64,000 nt of DNA, taken from NCBI RefSeq assembly GCF_017549005.1, contig NZ_JAFYYT010000053.1:1-64000 (forward strand), written 5' to 3'. Below the pieces are notes generated by a model that had not been told where the DNA came from, searched no databases, and was given only the letters and a program-made list of their open reading frames with translations. Position numbers and translations under genes: made by a program. The DNA is from Ruminococcus sp. GTDB lineage: Bacteria; Bacillota; Clostridia; Oscillospirales; Ruminococcaceae. Every line of letters begins with the position of its first letter. The first letter of the stretch is position 1. This document shows, one piece after another, positions 51,859 through 60,701 of this stretch.

Positions 51859-51902
51859 TTTTTTATAGCATATAAAGGTATGCAGCCTTTTAGTTGTGTA
51901 AA

Positions 51903-51948
51903 TCAGGAGCTGGTACAGATGATCACTGTATCGGCTCCTGAGCTTTTT
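51903..51948 (+). terminator. Terminator of the MoxR/VWA operon
   Basis: TCAGGAGC (51903-51910) pairs with GCTCCTGA (51934-51941), continued by an inner GGTACAG/CTGTATC stem and followed by GCTTTTTTA. Confidence 0.85.
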
Positions 51949-51991
51949 TAATAAGATGTCAAAGGCAGCCAATATTTATGCAAAGTAACAG

Positions 51992-52020
51992 TTGCAATCA
52001 TGTTTGTAAAGTGGTATACT
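51992..52020 (+). promoter_or_regulatory. Promoter of the HPP-like gene
   Basis: TTGCAA (51992-51997) and TATACT (52015-52020) have a 17-base spacer, about 35 bases before the TTG start. Confidence 0.75.
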
Positions 52021-52055
52021 ATACTTTGTGATTCTAAACAGAAAAGGTGACCTGA

Positions 52056-53009
52056 TTGCAAACATTCAGAAAAGCGCTCCCTGTTATCCTGTCACTCATA
52101 CTGGCGACCGGTATGGTGGCTGCATCGGAGCTTTTACACGATAAAGAGATAATCTTCCCTGAAATAACGGCTGTTGCCATAGGAGCACTGGCAGCTCCGA
52201 AACAGTCATGGAACGCATCAAGGCTAAGGCTGCTGCTTACGATAACCGCGGCAGCTGTAATAGGCGTAGGACTGGCATTTGTACCGCTCCTGACCGTTAT
52301 TAAGATACCGCTTGCAATACTGTGTGCAATTGCTTGCGTTACCGCTTCAAAAACTGAGTTTCTGCCTGCTGTATCAGCCTGCGTACTGCCAGTGCTGCTG
52401 GGCACAAAAAGTCCCGTCTACATAGGCTCGGTAATCGTGATGACTTCACTGATACTCCTTACACAGCTGACACTTGAGAAGTGCGGTCTACGTGAGAAAA
52501 ACGTTTTTACGCCCGTAAATCCCGATAAGCAGCTGTTCGCACTGCGGATAAGACAAATATCAGCTGCAAGTATCATCTGCATAATCCCGGCGCTGACAAT
52601 GGAGATATTCTTTATAGCACCTCCGCTCATCGTAGCATTCTTTGAGATGTCAAAACCGCACAGCAAGCTGCTGGAGCGTTCACCGCAGGCAGCTTCGCTT
52701 ATAGTCATCGCCTCGGTCAGCGGAGTCCTCTCACGCTTTCTTCTCACAGAAAAGCTGAATCTTCCCCTTGCAGTACCGGCTGCAGTTTCGTGTACAGTAA
52801 TACTCATCGCCGTTTGCAGAATGAAGCTCTATTTTCCACCATGCGGAGCGATAGCAACTCTGCCGTTCATAATTCCCGAAGAAGCTTTGCTGATATTCCC
52901 GTTCGAGATAGCAGCTGGCACATTGTTCTTCATTGCTGCAGCTTTTGCGCTTTCAAAAGAACGCCGCATAATATTAAGAGTAAAGAAAATATTAAGGCCG
53001 CAGAATTAA
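52056..53009 (+). CDS. HPP-family-like integral membrane protein
   Basis: The 317-residue protein has about nine or ten hydrophobic helices. The segment KEIIFPEITAVAIGALAAPKQSW in the second helix region resembles HPP family membrane proteins (some of which move nitrite in cyanobacteria and plastids). The call is tentative and the substrate is open. It begins with TTG, supported by AAGGTGA five bases upstream, with no better ATG nearby. A second copy of a similar segment around 160-260 suggests an internal duplication. The gene has its own promoter and terminator. Confidence 0.65.
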   Translation: MQTFRKALPVILSLILATGMVAASELLHDKEIIFPEITAVAIGALAAPKQSWNASRLRLLLTITAAAVIGVGLAFVPLLTVIKIPLAILCAIACVTASKTEFLPAVSACVLPVLLGTKSPVYIGSVIVMTSLILLTQLTLEKCGLREKNVFTPVNPDKQLFALRIRQISAASIICIIPALTMEIFFIAPPLIVAFFEMSKPHSKLLERSPQAASLIVIASVSGVLSRFLLTEKLNLPLAVPAAVSCTVILIAVCRMKLYFPPCGAIATLPFIIPEEALLIFPFEIAAGTLFFIAAAFALSKERRIILRVKKILRPQN

Positions 53010-53022
53010 CTGCGGTCTTTTT
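52995..53022 (+). terminator. Terminator overlapping the end of the HPP-like gene
   Basis: A 9-bp stem with one G-T pair (52995-53003 with 53010-53018) is followed by TTTTT. The stop codon lies in the loop. Confidence 0.75.
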
Positions 53023-53041
53023 ACATCAGAAATGCATATTA

Positions 53042-54463
53042 TCACTCTTTGACCAGCCCTGCTTTAAGCCTTGTCAGATAATCCTTTGTCTCAGCTGAAA
53101 CTACACCAGAGAGAAGTATTATCGCAATAACATTCGGAATAGCCATCAGGCCGTTGAAAATATCCGCAATGTTCCATACTGCTTCAACTGCGAGGTACGG
53201 ACCTATGAAAACAGCGGCAATGTATACCCAGCGGTATATATTGGTGACCTTTTTATTTGCGCCTGTAAGATAGGACAGGCAGCGCTCAGAATAGTAGTTC
53301 CAGCCAAGGATAGTCGTGAATGCGAATACCGCCAGACATGACATCAGAATGAAAGAGGACACTCTCTCGCTGAACGGCAGACCGTAATCAAAGGCGTCCA
53401 TAGTTATCATTACGCCTTTAAGCTCAGAGGTATTATGACTGCCCGACATGATTATAGCAAGTCCTGTCATTGTACATACTATGATAGTATCGATAAAAGT
53501 ACCTGTCATTGTAACAAGTCCCTGGCGGACAGGTTCGCTGGTCTTTGCTGCGGCAGCTGCGATAGGAGCTGAGCCGAGACCTGCTTCATTTGAGAAAATA
53601 CCTCTTGCTACGCCGCTCTTCACAGCATACATCATAACAGTGCCTGCTGCACCGCCGGCAGCGGCTTTAAGGCTGAAAGCCCCCTTGATTATTGAAGCAA
53701 CCGATGAAGGTATCTCGGTTATATGACAGAAAATAATTGTAAGGCAGCAGCCTGCGTAAGCTACTATCATAACAGGCACTACGACCTCGGAAACTGTAGC
53801 TATACGCTTAATTCCGCCGATAACGATAAGTGCTGTCAGCAGAGTTATAAGAGCTCCTGCAATTACCGTTGTCCATGTATATTCCATGCCAAATACAGAG
53901 ATTGTATGGATTTGCTGAGGATCGAAGAAATTGTTTGCAGCCGAGGTTATACCGTTTATCTGTGTTATGGTACCGATGCCCATTATACCTGCAAGCAGTC
54001 CGAACAGCGCAAACATTTTGCCCAGCCATTTCCAGTTCTTACCGAGTCCGTTTTCAATGTAATAGAAAGGGCCGCCGAGGATATTACCGTTTTCGTCCTT
54101 GATACGGTACTTTACCGCGAGGAGCCCCTCTGCATATTTTGTAGCCATACCAAGGAATGCGGCAAGCTCCATCCAGAAGAGCGCACCTGCTCCGCCTGCG
54201 GCAATAGCAGTAGCAACTCCGACTATATTTCCTGTTCCGACCGTAGCGGACAAAGCTGTACACAATGCTGCAAAGCTGGAGACCTCACCGCTTCCGTTTT
54301 CCTCGTTTTTCACCATGTATTTCAATGCTTTACCAAGCTTGCGGACCTGCAGAAACCTCAGTCTTACCGTAAGCAGGATACCGCACGCCATAATTAGGAT
54401 TATCAGCGGGAGTCCCCATACATAGCCGTCTATCTGATTTATCACATCGTTTATCTTACTCAT
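53042..54463 (-). CDS. Alanine/glycine:cation symporter (AGCS family)
   Basis: The 473-residue protein has about eleven membrane helices and the AGCS signature region ALSATVGTGNIVGVATAIAAGGAGALFWM followed by KYAEGLLAVKYR. It also has the SNEAGLGSAPIAAAAA stretch typical of the family. Members take up alanine or glycine with sodium or protons. The ATG at 54463 is preceded by AGGAGAGG. A GTG two codons upstream is less well placed. A terminator separates it from the upstream copper operon, and its own promoter is not obvious. Confidence 0.92.
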   Translation of the reverse strand: MSKINDVINQIDGYVWGLPLIILIMACGILLTVRLRFLQVRKLGKALKYMVKNEENGSGEVSSFAALCTALSATVGTGNIVGVATAIAAGGAGALFWMELAAFLGMATKYAEGLLAVKYRIKDENGNILGGPFYYIENGLGKNWKWLGKMFALFGLLAGIMGIGTITQINGITSAANNFFDPQQIHTISVFGMEYTWTTVIAGALITLLTALIVIGGIKRIATVSEVVVPVMIVAYAGCCLTIIFCHITEIPSSVASIIKGAFSLKAAAGGAAGTVMMYAVKSGVARGIFSNEAGLGSAPIAAAAAKTSEPVRQGLVTMTGTFIDTIIVCTMTGLAIIMSGSHNTSELKGVMITMDAFDYGLPFSERVSSFILMSCLAVFAFTTILGWNYYSERCLSYLTGANKKVTNIYRWVYIAAVFIGPYLAVEAVWNIADIFNGLMAIPNVIAIILLSGVVSAETKDYLTRLKAGLVKE

Positions 54464-54487
54464 TGACACCTCTCCTGTAAAGTAAAT

Positions 54488-54523
54488 AAAGCCCTGTCCT
54501 CATATTTCATAGAGCAGGGCTTT
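54488..54523 (-). terminator. Terminator of the copper operon
   Basis: AAAGCCCTG (54488-54496) and CAGGGCTTT (54515-54523) form a 9-bp stem flanked by A and T runs just beyond the CopA stop. Confidence 0.8.
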
Positions 54524-54530
54524 TTATAGT

Positions 54531-57017
54531 TTACTCTATGCCGACAAAAGTGTAGTCCTGAGCTTCAACAGCAGCTTTTATGACATCTTCGGGAACGTCC
54601 TTGCTGAGTGTTATAACAGCAGTATCTGCATTGTGATCGGGAACAGCACTCTCGATACCGTCAATCGCTTCAAGAGTTTTTCTTACCCTTGCCTCGCAGT
54701 GCTCACACATCATGCCTTCGATCTTTAAAGTCTTTGTCATAGCTTTTTCCTCCGTTTTTATCACTGTAGTTTTTATTTTCTTATCATGATCTGCGTCATG
54801 TATCTTCACTAAATTCAGCCTGAGAGCATTCATGCATACACAGAAGCTGGACATCGCCATAGCCGCCGCACCGTATGCAGGCTTCATCTCGATACCGTAC
54901 AGACCTATGGCAAGGGGTATGCACACAGCGTTGTAGATGAACGCCCAGAACAGGTTCTCGTGAATATTCCTTATAGTTGCACGGCTGAGACGTATCGCAG
55001 CGGAAACGTCCGTGAGCCTGTTTTTCATGACAACTATATCAGCCGCGTCAATGGCAACATCTGCACCCGCACCTATTGCAATGCCCGTATCAGCCGTAGT
55101 CAGTGCAGGAGCGTCGTTGATACCGTCGCCCACCATGATCACTTTGCCCTGCTTTTTAAGCTCTGAAACTTTCTTTGACTTGCCGTCAGGAAGAACTCCG
55201 GCAATGACCTCGTCAACGCCTGCCTGTCTGCCTATCGCTCCGGCTGTGCGTTCATTGTCTCCTGTGAGCATATAAACGTTTATACCCATGCCTTTAAGCT
55301 CTTTTATTGCAGCTGCCGAGTCGCTTTTTATTGTGTCGGCAACAGCAATGATACCGATAAAGCTGCCGCCCTTTGCAAAGAGCAGAGGTGTTTTTCCCCC
55401 GTCGGAAAGCTCCGTAACTTTTGCGGTATATTCCGGTGAAATATCATAATTCTGAGCGATATACTTATAGCTGCCGCCTTCAAGAATCTCTCCGTCAAGC
55501 ACAGCCGAAACACCGTTCCCTGCAAGTGCCTTGAAATCCGTGACTTCGGGAATGGTCATGCCCGAAGTTCTTTCCGTGACAGCTTTTGCAAGAGGGTGTT
55601 CGCTTCTGGCTTCAAGGGCCGAAGCATATGTGAGCAGTTCGTTTTCGGTGATACCGCAAGGAAGTATATCCGTAACATCTGGCTTGCCCTCGGTTATAGT
55701 TCCTGTCTTGTCAAGTGCTATCATGTTCGCTCTGCCCACAGCTTCAAGAGAAGCGGCAGTCTTGTAGAGTATGCCGTTTTTGGCACCAACGCCGCTGCCC
55801 ACCATTATAGCCACGGGAGTAGCAAGTCCGAGGGCGCATGGACAGCTTATAACAAGTACTGATATTGCCCTTGCAATGGCAAAGCTGAACTCCTTGCCTG
55901 CTATGAGCCAGCCGATCAGCGTCAGCAATGCTATTGCCATAACAGCAGGAACGAATATCCCTGATACCTTATCGGCTATTCGCGCGATAGGAGCTTTTGT
56001 AGCTGCTGCGTCCGATACAGTCCTGATTATCTGCGAAAGAGCAGTATCTTCACCGACTCTTGTTGCACGGCAGCGGATATACCCCGATTTGTTTATAGTT
56101 GCTGCCGAAACAGCAGAGCCTTCTTCCTTGTCAACCGGTATGCTTTCACCTGTAAGAGCCGATTCGTCCACCGATGATGAACCGTACACCACAACTCCGT
56201 CAACCGGAATGCTTGCACCGGGCTTTACTGCGAAAATATCTCCCTCTCTGACTTCTTCGATACCGACTTCGCGCTCCTCGCCTTCCTGATAAAGAACTGC
56301 CGTTTTCGGAGCGAGCTTCATAAGACCTTTCAGCGCGTCCGTAGTCCGACCCTTAGACATGGATTCCAGCATTTTGCCCACAGTGATAAGCGTGGGTATC
56401 ATGGCTGCGGACTCGAAATACAGGTTCATTCCGTATTTCATGACTGTCTCATGGTCGCCGTTGCCCTGTGCAAGTATCATTATGAACAGCTCCGCAAGCG
56501 AGTATCCGAATGAAGCACTCGAACCCAGTGCAACGAGAGTGTCCATATTAGGGTGCCCGCTGAAAAGCGACTTGAAACCGTTCGTGAAGAATTTAGCATT
56601 TATCATCATTATGACGATAGCAAGAAGCATTTCAAATATGCCGAGGAATACGTGATTATCAAATGCCGCAGGTGCAGGAAATCCCCACATCATGTGTCCC
56701 ATTGAAAAATACATCAGCACTAACAGAACTGTCACTGATTTTATCAGGCGTTTTCTCAGCTTCGGAGTTTCTGTATCCTTCAGCATATCATCATCAGCCG
56801 CCGCAGTTCTGACCGCTGCTCCTTTTTTGGAAGCTCCGTAGCCTGCATTCTCAACGGCACGGATTATGTCTGTTTCCGAGGCAGTTCCCTCAACTCCCAT
56901 TGAATTTGTGAGGAGACTGACCGCACAGCTTTTGACTCCCGGAACTGCTGATACTGCTTTTTCAACTCTTGCACTGCAAGCGGCACAGCTCATTCCTGTC
57001 ACATTATATTGCTCCAT
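54531..57017 (-). CDS. copA: Copper-exporting P1B-type ATPase with HMA domains at both ends
   Basis: The 828-residue pump has an N-terminal HMA domain (GMSCAAC, Cys11 and Cys14), eight membrane helices, TGES in SALTGESIP, the copper motif CPC at 392-394 (in CPCALGLATP), the phosphorylation site DKTGTITEG (Asp436), SEHP and GDGINDAP. It also carries a second HMA at the C terminus (GMMCEHC). Only one HMA precedes the membrane part, and the C-terminal one is joined by a charged linker that looks like a fused chaperone (CopZ-like). It exports Cu(I). It starts 16 bases after csoR, which should repress it in low copper. Confidence 0.93.
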   Translation of the reverse strand: MEQYNVTGMSCAACSARVEKAVSAVPGVKSCAVSLLTNSMGVEGTASETDIIRAVENAGYGASKKGAAVRTAAADDDMLKDTETPKLRKRLIKSVTVLLVLMYFSMGHMMWGFPAPAAFDNHVFLGIFEMLLAIVIMMINAKFFTNGFKSLFSGHPNMDTLVALGSSASFGYSLAELFIMILAQGNGDHETVMKYGMNLYFESAAMIPTLITVGKMLESMSKGRTTDALKGLMKLAPKTAVLYQEGEEREVGIEEVREGDIFAVKPGASIPVDGVVVYGSSSVDESALTGESIPVDKEEGSAVSAATINKSGYIRCRATRVGEDTALSQIIRTVSDAAATKAPIARIADKVSGIFVPAVMAIALLTLIGWLIAGKEFSFAIARAISVLVISCPCALGLATPVAIMVGSGVGAKNGILYKTAASLEAVGRANMIALDKTGTITEGKPDVTDILPCGITENELLTYASALEARSEHPLAKAVTERTSGMTIPEVTDFKALAGNGVSAVLDGEILEGGSYKYIAQNYDISPEYTAKVTELSDGGKTPLLFAKGGSFIGIIAVADTIKSDSAAAIKELKGMGINVYMLTGDNERTAGAIGRQAGVDEVIAGVLPDGKSKKVSELKKQGKVIMVGDGINDAPALTTADTGIAIGAGADVAIDAADIVVMKNRLTDVSAAIRLSRATIRNIHENLFWAFIYNAVCIPLAIGLYGIEMKPAYGAAAMAMSSFCVCMNALRLNLVKIHDADHDKKIKTTVIKTEEKAMTKTLKIEGMMCEHCEARVRKTLEAIDGIESAVPDHNADTAVITLSKDVPEDVIKAAVEAQDYTFVGIE

Positions 57018-57033
57018 TTAAGTTCCTTTCCTG

Positions 57034-57336
57034 TTATTTCATTATCTTCTGCAAAGTAGACACAAGTTCGTCTATAACTTCATCTTTCCCTGCACGGATA
57101 TCGTTTATGACACAGCTTTTCATATGCGAAGCCAGCAATTCCTTGTTGAAGCTGTTCAGAGCGCTGTTTATAGCAGATACCTGCGTCAATATGTCAGGAC
57201 AGTAAGCGTCGTTTTCAAGCATTTTTTCAACTCCGCGTACCTGTCCCTCTATTCTTTTCAGACGGTTCATCAGCGACTTGAATTCTTCTTCACTGCGTTT
57301 TTTCTTACGTTCACAGCAGCAATTCTGTTTGTCCAT
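57034..57336 (-). CDS. csoR: CsoR-family copper-sensing repressor
   Basis: The 100-residue all-helical protein has the Cu(I)-binding triad of CsoR in the right spacing: Cys46 (DAYCPD), His71 and Cys75 (ASHMKSC), after the LKRIEGQVRGV helix that contacts DNA. An extra CCCE cluster in the disordered N terminus (residues 6-8) is unusual and may also bind metal. The ATG at 57336 follows GAGGAGGG. It is the first gene of the operon with copA, and its promoter carries two matching boxes, so it should repress itself and copA until copper binds. Confidence 0.92.
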   Translation of the reverse strand: MDKQNCCCERKKKRSEEEFKSLMNRLKRIEGQVRGVEKMLENDAYCPDILTQVSAINSALNSFNKELLASHMKSCVINDIRAGKDEVIDELVSTLQKIMK

Positions 57337-57351
57337 ATTATCCCTCCTCAA

Positions 57352-57408
57352 ATACCCGTATGGGGTATCTTGTGATTATATTATATACCCCCACAGGGTA
57401 TTTGTCAA
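57352..57408 (-). promoter_or_regulatory. Copper-operon promoter with two CsoR-type boxes
   Basis: On the minus strand TTGACA (57403-57408) and TATAAT (57380-57385) have a 17-base spacer. ATACCC-N5-GGGTAT palindromes lie at 57385-57401, filling the spacer, and at 57352-57368, just after the start of transcription. They match the TACCC/GGGTA form of known CsoR sites. Confidence 0.9.
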
Positions 57409-57486
57409 GAGCTTTTCAAAAAAACTTTCTGCTTATATCGCTTTTTCACGCAAAAGCTGTTTCGTGTACTATATTGAAGAAATAAA

Positions 57487-57510
57487 AAGGAGCCGACAAT
57501 GCGGCTCCTT
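57487..57510 (-). terminator. Terminator downstream of the CotH-like gene
   Basis: AAGGAGCCG (57487-57495) pairs perfectly with CGGCTCCTT (57502-57510) and is followed on the minus strand by a T-run. It also shields the copper promoter. Confidence 0.8.
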
Positions 57511-57580
57511 CTCTTTCAATAGATTGTCACTGTTATTTGCAATGCTTGATCAGCTTTAGCATATCATGCACCGCCCATTT

Positions 57581-59008
57581 TCAGCATATCAATATCATCA
57601 CAGTTAATGAGTTTATCAGGTTAGGTTCAGACTGCTGACCTTCCCATGTTGAAGGAATGCTGCCGCTGATCTGACCAATAATAGAATCTGAATGCCTTTG
57701 TATTACCTGACCAAGAACCGACACGCCTTCCATGAACTCTTCATTGGTAAAGAATGCATTTTTCTCTGTGCCTGTAATATTGCCGATCTCCTGCATTACT
57801 GCTCTTACTGTATTATCAAATGCTCCGCCTTTGACATATTCCGACGCAAGTTTTGACAGATAACTGTAGTATCTCACTTTATAATCATTATTTGCAAGCA
57901 GCTTCATAAAGAATGATCTTTCGGAAAGCTCGCAGGTAAAAGGAGTATCGACAGGAAGGTTTACTACCATTGACGGCATTGCCGCAATAGCTGCTTCTTC
58001 AGCTTCCTGCATCTTTTGTTTTTCTTCGTCGCTCAGATTGTTATACCATTCTTCCCATTGCGCTTCCCACTGAGATTCGTCAAGTTCTTCTTCACTTTCA
58101 AGTCCATCTTCATAGAACATCTCTTCTTCGCCAAAATCTACATAACCGCCCCATGATAGATTATAATCCCATGGAATAAGACTTATCTTTCCATTGTTTT
58201 CATACAGGAAATAATTATGTTCATTTCTGCCTGTCAGGCCATCAAAATTCACGGTCATGGTCTGTATCGCAAGGTATTTCAGTACTGAATCAACGTCAAC
58301 GTGTGCTTCGATATTCTCGCCGCTGTCAAAACTTTTCAATGCAGCAATAACCTTTTTCAGTGAATCTTTATCCCCTTCAATAACTGTATCTTCTGTTATG
58401 CCCTCATAATCCTCTTCGTTATCTCCTTTATATGAAAGATTGTGAAAAGGCTTGTACAGCGCCCCCTTGCTATCCCCGTAATTTCTCTCACAGAAATCAT
58501 TGTCAACAGGTTCTACCGCAAGATAGCAGCCGAAGTATTCATTATTAAGATATATCTTCACATAATTGCATAACGGAGCGTCAAGGTCGATATATCGGCA
58601 CATATCATATGCAATAACATCTTTCATCTGTGTTGCATCGCCAAGATTGTTATTCAAAGAGAGCTTGGTAAGTCCGTTATAGTTCTGCCCGTCTGTATAT
58701 TTGTCAAATTTAAGCATGAAGCTGTAACGGTCTGAGTTTCCCATTGCCTTGACATCGTCAAGACTGCTTCCGCCCTTGGCTCTTATACCGACCTTTGATA
58801 GTTTTTCGCCATTTATCGTAATATCACAGGAAGAATACTTTTTCTCCGAAGCATTTTCAAGAAGTTCCTTCCATTCGTTTTCTCCTATTTCTATATTGAG
58901 CTCATTGATTTTTCCGGTTTGGAAAAGCTTGTCCTTATATCTCATTTGTGTAACTTTAGTGTCTTGCGTGGCAGGAGCTTTGTCTGAACATGAAGTCAAT
59001 GAAAACAT
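57581..59008 (-). CDS. CotH kinase-like lipoprotein, signal peptide separated by a frameshift
   Basis: The readable frame gives 475 residues of a CotH-type protein: an N-terminal IGENEWKELLENASEKKY / GIRAKGGSS pattern, LNNNLGD.TQMKDVIAYDM, LAVEP, NYFLYENNGKISLIPWDYNLSWGG and a helical tail. CotH proteins are atypical kinases of spore coats or surface proteins. The frame begins MFSLTSCSDK, where LTSC is a lipobox, but the N-terminal half of the signal is missing. It exists one base out of phase upstream: ATG at 59046 followed by five A residues. With six A residues the two join as a complete lipoprotein signal of about 20 residues. An AAAGGA site precedes that ATG. It is either a one-base deletion, an assembly error or a frameshift event. 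Confidence 0.75.
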   Translation of the reverse strand: MFSLTSCSDKAPATQDTKVTQMRYKDKLFQTGKINELNIEIGENEWKELLENASEKKYSSCDITINGEKLSKVGIRAKGGSSLDDVKAMGNSDRYSFMLKFDKYTDGQNYNGLTKLSLNNNLGDATQMKDVIAYDMCRYIDLDAPLCNYVKIYLNNEYFGCYLAVEPVDNDFCERNYGDSKGALYKPFHNLSYKGDNEEDYEGITEDTVIEGDKDSLKKVIAALKSFDSGENIEAHVDVDSVLKYLAIQTMTVNFDGLTGRNEHNYFLYENNGKISLIPWDYNLSWGGYVDFGEEEMFYEDGLESEEELDESQWEAQWEEWYNNLSDEEKQKMQEAEEAAIAAMPSMVVNLPVDTPFTCELSERSFFMKLLANNDYKVRYYSYLSKLASEYVKGGAFDNTVRAVMQEIGNITGTEKNAFFTNEEFMEGVSVLGQVIQRHSDSIIGQISGSIPSTWEGQQSEPNLINSLTVMILIC

Positions 59009-59136
59009 TGATATTATTGATGTGATAAGTGCTATAGCTTTTTCATGTTTCGTGTTCCTTTCATTATTTTTTTTGCAGAGTTTCTTTTATTATAGCTCAT
59101 AAGTATTGAATTAGTATTGAAATCATAATAAAGGTA

Positions 59137-59165
59137 TTGCATTTTTCAAAATAGTATGTTATAAT
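59137..59165 (+). promoter_or_regulatory. Promoter of the MATE leader
   Basis: TTGCAT (59137-59142) and TATAAT (59160-59165) have a 17-base spacer, giving a leader of about 150 bases before the exporter. Confidence 0.8.
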
Positions 59166-59189
59166 ACTGCCATAGAAGTAAATATTATT

Positions 59190-59310
59190 GGTCACCGGAG
59201 GACAGTGTGCCGTAGCACGAGGGGCGATAAATATCGTCCGCCTGTCAGATAAGGTGTCGAGTGCGCTCGGTTTTTTCACAGTATATGCTGTGATAAGCCG
59301 GGCTTTTTTT
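59190..59310 (+). ncRNA. Structured leader with terminator, candidate guanidine-IV (mepA) riboswitch
   Basis: The leader can fold into GACAG/CTGTC (59201-59205 with 59242-59246) enclosing two hairpins (GTGC-CGTA-GCAC and GGGCGAT-AAAT-ATCGTCC), with outer CACC/GGTG pairing. Downstream, GCTCGG (59265-59270) pairs with CCGGGC (59298-59303) over an inner CACAG/CTGTG stem and is followed by T7: an intrinsic terminator just before the MATE gene. CGAG-TGCG-CTCG at 59258-59269 competes with that stem. A terminator-controlled leader before a MepA-like exporter in this taxon fits the guanidine-IV class. The class call is inference, since I cannot check the consensus. Confidence 0.6.
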
Positions 59311-59323
59311 ATTGGAGGATAAT

Positions 59324-60658
59324 ATGAATTCAGAATTATTTGCTAAACTTCCGCCAACAAAGCTGTTTTTCCGCTGTGCAGTCCCTGCTGTTATAACATC
59401 TGTCTTTTGTGCGCTGTATTCAGTTGTTGACGGTGTATTTGTCGGCAAGTACCTCGGCGAAGATGCTCTTGCGGCTATCAATCTCATAATGCCAATAATC
59501 ATGATCGTTGAAGCGATATCCAATATGACAGCAACAGGTGCTTCGGTCAATATGTCCATGCTTCTCGGTCAGCATAAGCGTGAAGAAGCATCAAGAGTAT
59601 TCTCATTTTCAGTCAAGTTCATTTTGATATTCTCGTTTGGAATAGGTCTGCTCGGTTTCTTTTTTGCAAGACCTTTTGTGACCTTGATATCTCCAGGGGC
59701 AAGTGAGAACGCCATTATGCTCAGCACGGAATATCTCAGGGTTTATTCCTTGTTTGCTCCGCTGATACCGATATATTTCGCAACTGACAACTATCTTCGT
59801 GTATGCGGACGTGAAAAGCTCAGTATGATACTGAATGTCACATCGCAGTTTGCAAATGTGATACTGGACTTTATACTTATTGCTGTACTTCATCAGGGTG
59901 TAAAGGCTGCCGCAATAGCAAGCTGTGTATCTATCAGTTCAGGCTCGTTGGTATCGCTGTTTCTTTTCATGGGTAAGCGCATGGACGTTTACTACACAAA
60001 AGAGAATATCCCTATTCCGCAGTTCTTTAGTATCATAGCAAACGGTTCAAGTGAGTTTTTCAGCAGTATCGCCACATCGGTAATGAGCGTGGTCATGAAC
60101 CTGTTTTTGCTGAAATACGGCGGCACCACCGCCGTTGCAGCATTTTCTATCGTGATGTATGTTGACAGTATCATCGGTATGATGAATTTCGGTATCTGCG
60201 ATTCGCTCCAGCCTGCGATCAGTTATTGCTACGGTGCAGGTATGCCTGAAAGAATGAGGGCGATTTTCAGGCGCGTCATTACAGCAACTATTACTGTATC
60301 GGCAGTATCATTCCTGTTTATGCTATTTATCGGACCTCATGCGGCTGTTCTTTTCATCAAGGAAAGCGATACAGAGCTACTGAAAGTAAGCATAACAGCA
60401 ATTAAGCTGTTTTCATTCTCATACCTTGTCGGCTGGATTGATATGTGCTTTTCATCACTTTTCACGGCACTTGACCGTCCCGGGCGTTCTTTGCTTGTTT
60501 CACTTTTCGGAACATTGTTGTTTCCCATCATATTTCTTTTCCTGCTGACTGCTGTATGGGGACTTGACGGTGTATGGCTCATGGCAAGTATTGCAGCCCT
60601 TGCAAGCGGCATATTGACATTATTTCTCTTTAAAACGATGAGAATTAAAAATACTTGA
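59324..60658 (+). CDS. MATE-family multidrug exporter (MepA-like)
   Basis: The 444-residue protein has twelve membrane helices in two homologous halves and typical MATE features (PAVITSVFCALYSVVDGVFVGKYLGEDALAAINL at the start of the first half, and a GICDSLQPAISYCYGAG motif in the second). MATE proteins export cationic drugs in exchange for sodium or protons. The ATG at 59324 lies five bases after GGAGG. The upstream leader with a terminator suggests that its expression responds to a small ligand, plausibly guanidinium. Confidence 0.9.
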   Translation: MNSELFAKLPPTKLFFRCAVPAVITSVFCALYSVVDGVFVGKYLGEDALAAINLIMPIIMIVEAISNMTATGASVNMSMLLGQHKREEASRVFSFSVKFILIFSFGIGLLGFFFARPFVTLISPGASENAIMLSTEYLRVYSLFAPLIPIYFATDNYLRVCGREKLSMILNVTSQFANVILDFILIAVLHQGVKAAAIASCVSISSGSLVSLFLFMGKRMDVYYTKENIPIPQFFSIIANGSSEFFSSIATSVMSVVMNLFLLKYGGTTAVAAFSIVMYVDSIIGMMNFGICDSLQPAISYCYGAGMPERMRAIFRRVITATITVSAVSFLFMLFIGPHAAVLFIKESDTELLKVSITAIKLFSFSYLVGWIDMCFSSLFTALDRPGRSLLVSLFGTLLFPIIFLFLLTAVWGLDGVWLMASIAALASGILTLFLFKTMRIKNT

Positions 60659-60701
60659 TTAACACACAGCACGATTTGATATGCTTTCAGCGCTGTATTT
60701 A

